The notes beneath the pieces were generated by a model that saw only the letters and a list, made by a program, of their open reading frames with translations, had not been told where the DNA came from and did no database searches. 64,000 nucleotides of DNA from Gnetum montanum (lineage: Eukaryota > Streptophyta > Gnetopsida > Gnetales > Gnetaceae). The translations under genes and the position numbers were made by a program. Location of the stretch: assembly GCA_015680685.1 (NCBI GenBank), contig MNCI01034224.1, positions 100,760 to 164,759 of the forward strand, written 5' to 3'. Below are positions 10,441 to 23,103 of this stretch, one piece after another (the first letter of the stretch is position 1; the number at the start of each line of letters is the position of its first letter).

Positions 10441-12965
10441 GTAACCAAAATTAGATCATTTTTAACATCATTAACCATCCTTAGGGGCATGGGACATTGA
10501 CAAGAAAAATTTCTAAGCATGTAAATGTTGCCCATATCCAAGGGATAAATTACTACAAGCCAAATTAAGTTTAATTCACATAGCCATAGTTAAAAATTTG
10601 TTAAAAAATCATCCTAGCTTTGATTTCAGTAATCCCACAACTAAAGGAATTTTGAAACTACAATCTTTTTAGCCATATAAAATATAACCAAAAATTTACA
10701 ACCATTATTACATGATACATAACAAAAGGAACACAAATGTAGTTGTCATCATAAACCCCCTTTCACGTAAGGTTGGCAAAATATTCAACAAAAATTCATT
10801 TGGGCTCCAAATGGAGTGATTCCACCACAATTTGAAAGCTTAAATCAAGACCTATGCATCCATACCATAGAAAATTCAAAACCTTTGTCACTATTTTAAA
10901 TAAAAATTCATGAATATTCATAAAAATTTGAAAAACGATACAAACCCTAATTGCACAACCTAACTAAAGAGGTCATAACTTCCTCATTACAACTCCACAT
11001 TAAGTAAGATCACAAAAAATGTAAACCTTAAATGTAATTCCAAAACCCAAAAGCTTAGATTACAAAAATATTTAGTCATCTTCATAACAAAAAAATCATA
11101 AATTTGCTTACTTTTTTCACCAAAATATCATTAAAAACACAAAATTTACAAAATCTAATTTAATTTAACCATGAATCAAAGCTATAGCAGCCAAAAAACC
11201 TTAAACCCACATAATAACCATCAAAATAGGTGGTGGTATTGTTTCAAAATTTAATTTTGATGAATATTATAGCCTATATTTGACAAAAATGGCTCCACCT
11301 CACAAATTGATGAAAAAACACATGAAATACCAAGCCTATTTTTCAAACTGAATTAAATAAAGCCAGAATGATTGAATAACCCTAGACCTATGTAGAAATA
11401 GCCAAAATATGAGGTAGTTTTTGTTAGAGTTTCATTCTACCCACTCCCTTAGCATAGATCTAACAAAAATAGCTATTCTCCTAACTAAGTGCAAAAATAG
11501 CTAGGAAATTGAAGAAACTACCTTGGAGTAAGAGAGGAGGAGTCTTAGATTGAAATAGGCCTAGGAAATTGGGAGATGCCCTGTGTAGACTCATGTACCT
11601 CTTGAATCCTTGGATTCTACTACTACCTCCATGTTTCTTCATCATTGCTCCACCAACATTGAAGAAGCTAGGAAATGTGTAGGTTTGAAGCCTCTACACT
11701 AGCTAGGAGGAAGATCTAGTATCACAGTGTTGAAATTGGATGGTAGTTGCAACAAAAAACTCTACTAGAGCTCTACTCTAATTCGTTGGGTGTTGGAATG
11801 AGAATTTTGGTGGGTGTTTTAACCAAACTAGTCATAAAAATTAAACCTAAACCTAAATACCCACTCCTTTACCCCTATTACCAATTTTCTACATTGGAAC
11901 TCAAAGTGCACTAAAGTGCAAAAGGGGGAATGTATTCTCTATGCTAGGAATGGTGGAAAACAATGCTTACATTTAAAATTTTGAATTTTGGACAATATGC
12001 CCCACCATAAACCCCCATGCATGGTGTTCTAAGCTAGGAAACTCCATCAATTGCTAGGTTTTGACCCCTTGGAACCCCTAAAACCATGTCATAATCTTCT
12101 CCCCTTTTTATCCACATTACGCAACATGGATCCAACATGGAATCTAGCCTCCATTACCTCACAACACTCTCACACTAACTCCCTTGCCATTTTTGGTAGC
12201 TATGACCTACCTCATCCAACCTTAGACTCCAAAAGGGGGTTAGGCCTTGATAAACCTTGTCACTTTGGGCTTCCATGCTAAGGCATCACTACCCAGCATG
12301 GAGCTAGGGTGGTAACACCAATGCTTACCCCTAAGTTCCCATCAAGCTTAGATATGACCCTTATAGTGGGTCCACATAGCCTAGAACCCCTTCAATCACC
12401 CTCAATAGCCCCAAAACCTCATGAAACCTAGTTAAAAGTGCTCAAATATTTTGAATTTGGTGAATCCATTTTGAAAGAAGCTCCCTCAACATTGCCCAAT
12501 GTGAAGCTAATATGGACGAATGGGGGAAAACTTCAAATTCCTAGAATTAACAACATAGCTACCATGTTTCAACTTCTAAACCCTTTGATAGCCTCCTATA
12601 GCCTAATTATGCCTTAAAACATGTTAATTTTACTCACACATCCATTCTCCACATTGGTGAAACCACATTCCCCCCCCCCCCTCCACATTGGATAGTGTGG
12701 AAGCAATCTAGAGGCTCAAGGGATATGACATAAAACACTTCTCCAAACATTAAATGACCATAGATTTCACCCTAATAGCTCTAGTGCCCCTCCATGACCT
12801 CTAATAATCTATTGATGCCAAAACTTAAGTCAATTTCCATCCTTGAAGCCTTCTCCATGCTAGTGACCTCCCTCCATGCTAGTCACCATAGATCCAACAT
12901 GGGTGCCCTAGCATTATGCATTAAAAACTAGTTCATAGTCAAAAATAACCTCATAACCTACCCTT
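10441..12965. other. AT-rich sequence between E1 and the solo LTR
   Basis: This continues the sequence interrupted by E1. It is AT-rich, intron- or leader-like, with no long ORF. On the minus strand 11522-11645 gives an open 41-codon stretch starting MMKKHGGSSRIQGFKRYM and ending at CTCCAAG/GTAGTTT, a possible first exon of G1 (weak). From about 11.9 kb onward, short words such as CATGCTAGC and CAATGTGGAAGC recur. A run of 12 C lies at 12670-12681. Confidence 0.4.
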
Positions 12966-12970
12966 GTGAC

Positions 12971-14590
12971 TGTAATGACGCAAAATGTCGGTAGCTGGAA
13001 TACCAACCAAAATCCGTGTACACAGTCTTAACCATGGATCCATGCGAGGGCTGTGCTGGAGAAAACGAATCCGCAGTGCCCTGAACGGTCTTGTCGATCA
13101 GACAGGGACTTACTAAATCAGTAAATCAACGAAGATTATGAGCATTTCGTGGGATGATCTAATTCAATGAATCGTGAAGGGGAGAGGAAAACGATGTAAA
13201 TAAATCGCAACAATGACAACGTTGACGCGACAAAAGGGATCGAATTTAGGCGAAATGCGTGATTTCAAGATTTGTACTTTTACCCGAAAAATTGAGTATT
13301 TTGTACACAAAGTTACAATGGAAAGATTCCGATTATCTTGTGTGAAACATACATAAAATAATAAGAAAGAGAAATTGTTCAACAAGGAGTGCAGAATGAA
13401 GCTTAGTCTACCTCGTGAGCCAAAGACGTAGTGCAAGGAAGGTCAAGCTCGGATGCCTATCAACCAACTGTATCTGATCGATAGATCTTGCCAACCTCAC
13501 CAGATGATCTCTCGATCTCTGCTCTATCTTCTTCACTTTGGATAGTCTCTGCTCAAAACTGCCAAGGATTACCGATGGGAGAACTGTATCTTCGCCAAAA
13601 GGGGGTGATCGCTCCTGCTCCCAAAATGCTCCAAGAATGTTTCTTGTTTCTACTCAAGGATGATAACTGTCAAAAAGTTCAAGATGTCAGCTGCTGCCCT
13701 TCTCTCAAGAAAATTGTCTTCAAAAAATAGAATAAGATCCTCTTTTCTTCACCGACTGGGATATTTATAACATATGAAAAGGGCACAGCCTTGATGATAC
13801 GTGTCCCGAGGTTTCCGGATGCCATTGGCTTGACGAACTGGCTATGTCACGTCACATTGCGACGTACGCTGTCAACACTTTGCTGAAGCTGCTTCATGAT
13901 TATGCACAAATACGCTTGTTGGCATATTGCGCGTGTGGATAGCAAATGCGTAACTTCTTTAGCCGGCTTTACGCTAAATTTCACTTGTTTACGCTCAGTC
14001 GCGTGGCAGAGCATAACAAAGCATGGAAATAGTGAGTCAGGCTATTTTACGCTTATTTACGCAGCAAAGCGTAGTGAAGCGTAAAACATGATCAACTCGA
14101 CAATACATTACACTAACGTACGCTACGTAGCGTAATGAGCGTAAGGTGATCAATCTGCAAAAAGAAAGGGGCCGATCTGTTGCGCTTCCCTTGGACTTTT
14201 CCCTTTGACCTTTTTGAAGCTCATTACACTGCCTTGCGTAATAGAGTGTAAACCTGACCTTGGACAAAAAAGACTTAGCAGGATATGCAAGAAGTTGCAC
14301 ATTACGCTGCTCAGGCCTTAAACTTCACCAAATCTGTTGAAGTAAGTCACCTTCTGATGTCGGACTGTGTTAAGCAGAATTACACTGAGCGTCCTTACGC
14401 TATGTTGCGTGATGTAGCGTAAAGACAAAAAACACAGTAAAATTGAAATCTGTAAGGAACTTTGGAAACTTGATGTTGAGCGCTGTTTTGCCTTGCTTTG
14501 CTTTGTTCTACTTCTAGAATTCTGTCACGAACCTTTGCCTGAATCGTGAATCTTCACCTGAGGCCGATTCACAATTTTCACGGTGTTTCA
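12971..14590 (-). mobile_element. Solo LTR with target duplication
   Basis: A 1,620-bp unit is flanked by GTGAC on both sides (12966-12970 and 14591-14595). On the minus strand it begins TGAAACACCG and ends CATTACA. The TR-GAG LTRs share the TGAAACACC start, a similar length (1,642 and 1,625 bp) and short stretches near the other end (GTCGGTA; GATCAGACA), so it is a relative. The minus TATA box is TATAAATA at 13762-13769. Upstream of it (13862-14425) lies a cluster of TTACGC/GCGTAA words. No internal region remains, as expected after LTR-LTR recombination. Confidence 0.8.
13762..13769 (-). promoter_or_regulatory. TATA box of the solo LTR
   Basis: TATAAATA on the minus strand lies just downstream of the GCGTAA word cluster, the usual place for the Pol II promoter in LTR U3. 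Confidence 0.6.
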
Positions 14591-14595
14591 GTGAC

Positions 14596-16880
14596 CTCTA
14601 AACCCTGTCGAAGCCTACAAGAGCCTTCAGATGCTAGAAACTTGATCAAGATTGGTAAAAATCCATCACCCCCTTTATCCATGGTCATCCTACTGATAAT
14701 GGGTGAAAGGGGGAATCACTGCATGGACATCTAGAAGCCCTCAAACTGATGAATTTTGATCCCAAATATTTACCCTCAACCCCCTACAACCCTGGCAACT
14801 TTGAAACACTATCAAATCTTATTGAAAGTGGTCCAAAACTTGAACCCAAGTAAATCCACACTAGAGGAATTCAATCCACATTGATTAGCATGAAGCCAAC
14901 ATGGATGATAACCCCATCCTCTCAGAGGCTTTGGTAGCTAAAACTTAAAATAAATTATTGCATTTCAAGCTTTTCCTATCTTTCACACTAAGCACCCACC
15001 CTCCCAATGTGGAGCTAGCATGGATGTTGCTAGGAAATTTCATGGATGATCCTAAATATATCAAAAAACCACCAAATTATGTTGTACTTAGACCAAAATC
15101 CTACCAGCCCTTCCAGAAACCACCAAACTTTTGAAAATCAACTAAATATAGCTGAAAATCACCCCTCTAAGGTCATCCACAATGGCTAGCATGGATCCAT
15201 ATGGATAAGTTTAAATACCATCTAAAAACCCTCTAAATTACCAAATTTTGATCCTAGGCTTCAACCATCAACATCAACAATCCTAGATATGTGCATGCAC
15301 AAACAAAATTGATCAAGAATAGCCAAAAACTTATTCCCTTTAATCCTCCATGCTAGATCCATGTTGGCCAACATGGAACTAGAGGGGTAGCTCATGAAAC
15401 CACTTGAAAACCACAACATTGGCAACACCAGGATCTAACATGCATGGTTGATTATGATCAAAATTGGCCTAGATCTAAAATTTATGATCTATCCACACTA
15501 GCCACCCAATCTTCCATGCTAGCTAGTGTGAAGCTAGTGTGGATGAGCTACCTTCCATCCTCCAATAGTAGATCAACATCCTGAGACACTAGAAACCTAC
15601 ATCAATAAAGCCTAGGATCTTATAGCCGTAAGATTGCACTTATTTGACCACGTTTTAGTTCCTAAAATTCATCAACTCTCCTACTCCATGTTGGAGTAAT
15701 CCCCTAGGATGGATTAGGGGGTATAACCTTGTATGATCCTAAACAGCCTCCAAACATGAAAAAAATTAACCAAAAGCTTGGGAAATCATAGTTTGTAGCC
15801 TTAGGAGCCTAGAAACCTAGTCAATCTACTTTCCAAATCATCCTAAGACCAAAAGGCAAGGGCATCCCCTTTGCTCCATGCTGGCTTGATGCTCGCTAAT
15901 GTGAAGACTATTCCAAACTTATTTTAACACTTAAAACCTCATCCAAATAGCCTCACAATGTAACTAAGGGATGTGCAACTTCTAGATCTTGGTTCTAGCT
16001 ACCCGTCCAACCTTCTTTGATCCTATTTTGGCCCAATTTTAAATCCTCTATGCTTAGCCCTCTCTTATCATCACTAGCTAGCATGGAGCCAAGGGAGTGT
16101 AACTTTAAGACCTACTTTTTGACCATTTTCAACCTTTAAAGTGATCAATTTTGGTAGATCTAGCCCCGCATTGTCTTGGGAAGGCTTTGGAACCCCAATT
16201 GTGATCCTCTTGTTGGCATAAAACATATTTTCATTAGTCTTCACATTGGCTTCATGGTGTCCAGTGTGGAAGACACTTTCAGACTCTAAAGGGAGGTTCC
16301 AAGGGTTGAAACTAATGCTAAAGCTAGCACATTCCCTTCCCTAGTCAATTGCACTGACATGCAAGCCATCAGAAGTTAAAAACTAGCCAAAACTTGCCTA
16401 GAAAGCTATCTGGATGTCCCATCCATGCTAAGGATCACCCCTTTCACACTAGCCAATGTGGAGTCAATGTGAATGCTCTAAAAGCCCTTGCTTTCTTAGT
16501 TCAAACAGCCTAGAAATAGCCTTTGTTGATGTTTAGCCTTACCTGACAACCTTGTAGCCTTAAACCATGGCTCACTAAAGCCTAAAAATGGCAAAATATA
16601 ACTCTTTTTTACCTATATTACCAAAAATATTACCACACTTAGCTTTTTTTGCTTAACTTGATACTATTTCATTATTCTTTGACTTTTTTTGTACCTTGTT
16701 TTGCATGGGTGACCTTCTTGGTCTCACAAAACCCATACATAACTTCATGTTTATCTTATTTTCTTTGTTATAGCCTTTGTTAATCCTTCTTTGGCCTTTG
16801 ATTATCATTGGATGATGGGGTTTGACCTTCCCTGATCACCATTTGACACCATGTGACCATGGCCTGCTAAGGCCTAAAAC
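14596..16880. other. Low-information tract rich in CATGCTAGC / TGTGGAAG words
   Basis: No ORF of note is present. Imperfect, often dyad-symmetric words recur about every 150-200 bases (for example near 14.87, 15.00, 15.19, 15.35, 15.50, 15.69, 15.88, 16.06, 16.24 and 16.42 kb): variants of CCATGCTAGC, CAATGTGGAGCTAGCATGG and TCCACATTGG. The LTR of element A has similar CAGCATGGAGGG words near 19.05-19.2 kb, so this may be a long decayed U3. Confidence 0.4.
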
Positions 16881-16959
16881 TAGCAAAATTGTTACCTTTT
16901 TTGATCATTTTTAGCCTTATTTTTCATACCTCACTTTGTTTTTGTCTAAATATTGACAT

Positions 16960-17644
16960 TGATTACCTCAATCTTGAGCTTGAGAGTCTTGTTAACCACA
17001 TAGCCTCTATCAAGAAACCTCTAGAATGGCCTAAAAACCTAATTAGAGCCCTTGAACTTAAGGCTAGTGACATAATTGAAGACTCTTTAGTTAAGGTTAC
17101 TATCACAACACATAGTGGAAAGGAGAAAATCATAAAATTAAGTTTCTTACTAGAACCTCAACAAGATCAATATATTACCAAGGTCCTACAAGACAACATT
17201 AAGGCTTTTCCTTGGTCATATGAAGATATGCTAGGTCTAGATCCACATTTAGTCCAACACAACATCATAACTGATCCAAGCATTACACCAGTTAAGCAAA
17301 AAGTGCATAAGATCATACCTAGACCTAGACTTAGTGGAGGAGCAACAAATACAAACTCTTACCCACATTGAGTGTTATCAAGAGAGACAAAAAAGGAAAC
17401 ACCATCATAACTTGACCAACCGTAAGATCAAGGAATGTGACTTGATCCTCCAAGCCATCTGCGAGCATGCAGACAAGTTCTCAACCAACTATGAAGGGCC
17501 TTTCCTTGTTACTAGAGCCTACAGAAATGGAGCATTTAGGATAACAAACATTAATGGAAATGAGTTGGCCAAGCTAGTTAATCATTCCTATCTAATGGAA
17601 TATTACATGTATCCTGCAACAACCTTCACAACCAACATCAAGTG
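16960..17644 (+). pseudogene. Element A pol fragment: pre-RT linker fused to integrase C-terminus
   Basis: The first open part (to 17371) holds the conserved stretch found just before reverse transcriptase in plant Ty3/gypsy pol, including NIKAFPWSYEDMLGLDPHLV and DPSITPVKQKVH. It then jumps, near 17.33 kb, into the integrase C-terminal region read in another frame (17334-17645). That part has DKFSTNYEGPFLVTRAYRNG and NHSYLMEYY, the usual end of integrase. Reverse transcriptase, RNase H and the integrase core are missing, so this is an internal deletion of several kilobases. The product cannot be functional. Confidence 0.7.
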
Positions 17645-17649
17645 AGCCT

Positions 17650-17850
17650 ACATGAATCTTTGAATGGCCTATTGAGGCCTAAACTAACAATATGGTCTAT
17701 TATGATCTTAAACTAGAAATGTGGCCCACTTACATCTTAAACTGCTACCACAATCCACTATGATCTTAAACTGGTACCACAACCTACCAAGGCCTTAAAC
17801 TAGTAACATGGCCCTCTGTGCCCTTAAGCTAGTAACATTGGTGACTTAGG
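17650..17850 (+). repeat. Minisatellite of about 30 bp, about five units
   Basis: Diverged units built around TCTTAAACTAG / CCTTAAACTAGTAACATGG follow one another just after the integrase stop. Confidence 0.55.
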
Positions 17851-18941
17851 TAGCTTGGTTTTATCATGTTTGTGACCTATATGCATTACAATGTTATAAC
17901 ATGCTCTATTTTCTTGGTTTTCTTATCTTCTTGAAGTTGTGTTTGTAGGATGAAGCCTAAAGCCATTACAAGGGTGTAATTCATTACTGATGTAAGTCAT
18001 CATGTGACCTCGATGTGCAAGATTTAGTGGGTTTGTCCCACTATGTCAAGAGTTCTTGTACCATTTCCCTCCCTCTAGCATCACTCCTTGAGTCTAACCT
18101 CATACCTTGAGTAACAATGTTGTCCAATGTCTAACATTCATGCATTTACGACCATATGACATTCCTTCATCATTCTCCACCTCTAAGTCCACTTGAATGT
18201 AACACATCTCATTTAGTGGAAAATGGGATAACCACCAAGTCCATTGAGTGTAACAAAACTTATTCAATGGGAAAACTATATTGAACTAACCTTTCCAAAG
18301 AAACCCAATGAAGGTTTCATCCCAAGAAAATGGAGATACAAATTGTCAAGTGACAAACCCAAGGCTCCAAACATGCAAAGGAAAGAGCCTAATGGCCAAA
18401 TATCTTTGGAGCGAGATGATGGTTTCTCAAACAGATTTACCAAGTGAATCACACTTCTAAACATAAAGTGCATAGTATTAATTTCTTAACCTACATGTTA
18501 GTGTCATGTTATAGCCATGATGTCAACACTTGGAATGCATTATTAGCCTTCATAACCATCTCCCTATGAACTCATTACCATTTTTTGATCATAACCTTAC
18601 TCCATCATCATGAGCACTCTTCAGCATGATTTGACATGAGTGCATCAAGCATGGAGAGAGAACAATGGTGATGGATATACTGTGGTGTTTATATTCTTTG
18701 TCAGTACCTTTAGGGTCAATCTTCAAGACACTAACAAAGAGGAACCATTGAAACATCACTCAAAATTACATGTTGTAAACTTTGTGACCTCCACTCAATG
18801 AAACCCAAGGCTAAACATTATTGTAAATGTGAAGATTGTAATCTAAGGAGGGTAATCTCACATACTTTTTACTTTTGGGGCTAACAAATACCTCATTAGT
18901 GGTCAAACCCTCATCCCCCAAGTGTAAAAAAATTCATGTAA

Positions 18942-20048
18942 TGTCTATATTTGGGCTTGGGGGTCAAAAATGACAATTTGATGGGTTTTATGGGGGATAT
19001 AACATATTCTATGTTGGAACACCTATAGGGGGTAGATCTCACCTACCCCCCAGCATGGAGGGATAAACCTCAGTGTGCAGGGGTCAGGGATGAACAATGC
19101 CCAGCATGAAGGGATCTAACCTTCTCCTCATAGCATTGATTCTTCATCCTCCTAGTGTAGATCTAGCATGGCCAAGATTTCTCCACATTCCCTCTAGTGA
19201 GGATGATCCAAATCTATCCCCCAGCAAGGAAGATTCACCTACTCCATCTGAATGTGGTAGAAATTTGTAGCAATTTTTCAACCAATTTGTAGCTATTTTG
19301 TCGCTGAATTATAGCCATTTTGTAGCCAAAATCATGGCCCAAGACCTATAAAACATAAGCCCCTACACCATTTTGAGGTTTCACACTTTGGTATACTTTG
19401 AGCATTAGCATATTGGCATTTGAGATTTCTTACACCCCAATAAAAATGCAACTTCTCAAATCCCCCTCAACATGAAACCATTGTAGCCTTGTAACCCTTG
19501 TTATCCCCTTAGGATTTGTGAACTTTGGGCATCCACGTTGCACTCTTGGGATCCTCAACTCCTAGCGTAGAGCATTCTAACAACCCAAATCCCTCACACA
19601 TCTCAACCCCCCAATAGTAGTCAATTTTGTAGATCTAGACAACAGCAAAGAAGGTTCGATAACACTAGGAGTGGTGGAGCATCTGGATCATAAAGCGGAT
19701 TGCATTAGCTTCAATGAACATTGAACCCCCACCCAAGTGAACCTTCCTTTGTTCTCCCATGGGTACATCTTGTAAAAGTCCCTAAAAATAAATCTTTATT
19801 CTTTTTCACAAAGTTTATGATTCTTTTGGTTTTTTGTGAAATTTGCATTTTCTTTTAGTTTTCCATATTTATAATTTTTGTATTTTACTTTCATAACCTT
19901 GTTTACCCTATTTTAAGTCCTTGGGTGATCAACCAGACCATCTAGGGTACCCTGAATATAATTTTTTAGAGGTGCTAGGGATTCAAGGTTAAGGCTATTT
20001 CAATTAAGATTTTTGATTTTCTAGTGATCAAAATTTTTAGTCACTACA
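18942..20048 (+). repeat. LTR of element A
   Basis: It spans 1,107 bp, TGTCTATATTTGGGC..CACTACA. The last ~130 bp match the ends of LTR C (39.18-39.31 kb) and, inverted, LTR B (25.85-25.98 kb). A probable TATA box CCTATAAAAC lies at 19347. A cluster of CAGCATGGAGGGAT-like words precedes it (19040-19250). Confidence 0.65.
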
Positions 20049-21158
20049 CCTACCCCTGAGATGTTGAATGTCATTGACTTCTTCATCAAAGGAGTGAAGA
20101 AATTCATTACCTAGGTTCATGGTGTGCTTGTCACCTAGGCCATCAATGAGTCTATCTTTGGTAACCTCTTTTACATCCCTTGTAACTTTGGAGCGTGGCT
20201 CCTTGTGCTTCCAATCTAGGGCCATCGATGTCAACTAGTACTTAACCCACAAAAAAAATAAAAGTTAACCAATAATCAACAAAGTGTGAAACCAAACTAT
20301 AACTGAAAATAAATTAAAATAAAATATGCTAAAACCAATAAAGTAAAAAAACCTAGGAGAGCTTAGGAACAACATCCTCTAGTGGGAGATTTCAAAGACC
20401 AACCTCCAAATGATTAAGGATCTATTCCTTGATCATTTGAGCATAGTCCACCTCCTTGAGATTAATGCCTATCAGGGTGTTGCTATAGTTGATGTCTATT
20501 CATGTGCATGGCTCCCATGAAAATTTCCTGGCAATCACCTCTCCAAAAGTAGTAGTAACATGAGAAGATGGGGATCCACCCATGGTTAGTGTGTCTTCAA
20601 AGAGTTTGAAGAGATCCTCCACTTGAATGCCCCTCACGAATAGCTCTAGCTTGCACTATTTGCTAGCCTACTTCTTTAGCCACTTAAGGTAAGCTTCATG
20701 CTCAGCCTTATACTTTCTCTTATGGTCCTTTTATGCCCATCCCCACTAAAGAACCTAGGCACAGTATTCCCTCCACTCCCTGTCCTTGTGCAGCAACAAG
20801 TCCATCTATAGCTTCTATTTAGAAACCTTGCTATGGATGGCATTCTAAAATTGTGCCTACTTGATCTCTTTGTTTTGAAAGGAACTCCTATTGGTCACTT
20901 GGGCATCCATGAATTCCTTGCAATCCTTGAGATCTCTATTTGTCTCAACTAGCCTCTTGTTCTCTTTTTCTAATGCTACAATGCATTCCCATCAGAACTT
21001 ATTGGCATGTTGAATTTCCCATGAATTTTTGACACATGAAAATGCATAATCAATTGCATTTTCATATAACTTACATGGTACATTTTCTACATTAGAAGGT
21101 AGGATGGGTAAGGCATTGATCTCAATGGAGCAGTTGGGATCCCATCCAAGCTTTAGCA

Positions 21159-21272
21159 CTAAAAATAATAAAACATGACCAAAAACAATAATTATCCAAA
21201 TAGCCAAAGTATAAAAAACAACTAAATAATCAAAACAATACAACCATAAAGCAAGATAAACTAAGTACTTAC
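21159..21272 (-). other. Intron gamma of G2
   Basis: The donor is GATATGG/GTAAGTAC and the acceptor TTATTTTTAG/TGC. It is the counterpart of G1 452-562. Confidence 0.65.
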
Positions 21273-22533
21273 CCATATCAAGTGCAACCTAGTGCAACTA
21301 ATCAATCATGTCCTCAGCTATCCCCTACATGAACTCCCTCTTGTTAGGGACATCTACCCATGGTTGTATGTGAAACGTGGAGGTCGAGGCTATGGACTAA
21401 GCCTCAATAGCTAAGGTAAGGACAACAATCAATGAATGATTAAGACCAAGTTTGAGCACAAAACAACATAACTTAAAAACACATGAAATAAAGACATACC
21501 TGGAGCATCATCTCATATGATGATAGGGGGTTCACCTAGCTATGAGGGATCAAAGATGGCCTTCAAGTCATGGACCTTGTTAATTTAGCTCTAGCTAAAT
21601 CCTTAGCTTTAACTCACAATTTCCTAGCCTAATCAACATCTCCATGCATAACATGCGGCTTAATCCCTATGCATTCAAGGGAAACACAACTTCTAGAACT
21701 AACTACCTTAGTGGTAATAGAAAGTGACTCCCCAACATCCTCAGACTAGTTTTGAGCCTACATAGTGGGATAAACATTTTTAACCCATAGCTTGGAGAGT
21801 TAGGATGGATCTTGGCTTATCCATTTTTCATCCTTCTTCACCACCAAGAATTACACAAACCTCATCAAATATGCTACAATAACACATAATGCATGTGGAA
21901 TTTTGTGGTAAGGTTGTCATAGAGTTTGAGGATTTCACCATGAAGCTTAAAAATCAAATGACAAGCCCAATTGAATTGAGCACCATCCAAGAGGACCTTC
22001 TTCATGGTTTATGCATGTTCCACCCCCTGATCTTGCCTTAAGATAGTAGCTTGGGAACCCCTAAGAGTGGAATAAGGGATAGATCTCCCTAGACTCTTCA
22101 ACCTTCAATTGGCTAAGAGACAACACCTTATGACCATGGAGAGTGCCCTGCTTCTCCTCCACCTCCTCTCTATGCAACACCTCTTTACCTACCTTAGTGG
22201 TAACCTTTAGGCCTTCACAAGGAATGCCAAAGTGGTCACTAAAGATGGATTCATTGATGGCCAAGGTAATAGGTAGACCATGAACTTGGGTGATGACTTC
22301 TTAACTCCTTGGTCAAATGAGTCAATGACGTTACCATCTTAGGATAGGAATAGTGAGGCTAGGTGCCATGAATAGATTAAGCATACTTGAATCAGCAATG
22401 TTTGCTTGAACATTGCTGGGTGTCCTACTAGTCAATCATTGTTGCACTAAATTAACCTCCCCATCCTTCAAGATCAAAGTCTCCTCAAAGCATCCTAAAA
22501 TAAAAATTATGATAGTGGAGGAGGTGCTAGCAT

Positions 22534-22737
22534 CTACAATACAACAAAAGATCAGTTAGCATAAGCATGAGTACATAAAACCAAAAATATAACAAGCATA
22601 CCAACATTAAAACCAAATTTGTAGCCAAATGTAGCCCATAAAACCATTTATACACTTAAAGCCTAAGTAGCTTATAACCATATAGCCATGAAAACATTGA
22701 TAGGGAAATAAAAATAATAAAATAAAATAACTCTTAC
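22534..22737 (-). other. Intron beta of G2
   Basis: The donor is AACAAAG/GTAAGAG and the acceptor GTTGTATTGTAG/ATGC. The AT-rich, T-rich interior is typical of a plant intron. Confidence 0.65.
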
Positions 22738-23002
22738 CTTTGTTGCTAGAGGAGGATGGTAAGGAGCCTTCAATAGGTATGTGGGACAAATCTGATTTGC
22801 CCCACCAACCATGCATTGTCCCATTGACTACACAACATTGGTATGCTTTGGCATAATAAGTGGGTACCTACCTAGATCACCTCTCAATTGCTTCACCACC
22901 ACAAGCCTTATTATGGGGCTTTTCATGAAAACATCCAACATTGTTTGGTCTAAGGGTTGGAGCTGGTCCTACCTGATGAATCCCTAGTCATCCATCCTAT
23001 AC

Positions 23003-23103
23003 CTGTAGGTATACCAAGAAAAGCATTAAAACCAAATAACCTAGTTTCCTTGTAAAACCAACAACTAAAGTAGCCAAAAACAAAAACTTAAAACCATGCT
23101 TAC
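23003..23103 (-). other. Intron alpha of G2
   Basis: The donor is GGAAGG/GTAAGCATGG, the acceptor TATACCTACAG/GTATAGG. Same position and junction bases as in G1. Confidence 0.65.

Larger units (their letters stand above)
16889..20048 (+). mobile_element. Element A: 3' remnant of a Ty3/gypsy element (tRNA-Asn lineage relative)
   Basis: A fused pol fragment is followed by a minisatellite, a 3' untranslated tract and an LTR (18942-20048). Element C (27.3-27.85 and 37.54-39.31 kb) carries the same order with recognisable homology throughout, for example AAACCCAATGAAGGTTTCA near 18.30 and 37.80 kb. The 5' part is not recognisable. LTR ends are TGTCTATATTTGGGC..AGTCACTACA. Confidence 0.6.

Noticed and set aside
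13862-14425. TTACGC/GCGTAA cluster as a host regulatory or replication-origin element
   Set aside because: It lies inside an LTR with a target duplication, upstream of its TATA box, and parallels word clusters of other LTRs.
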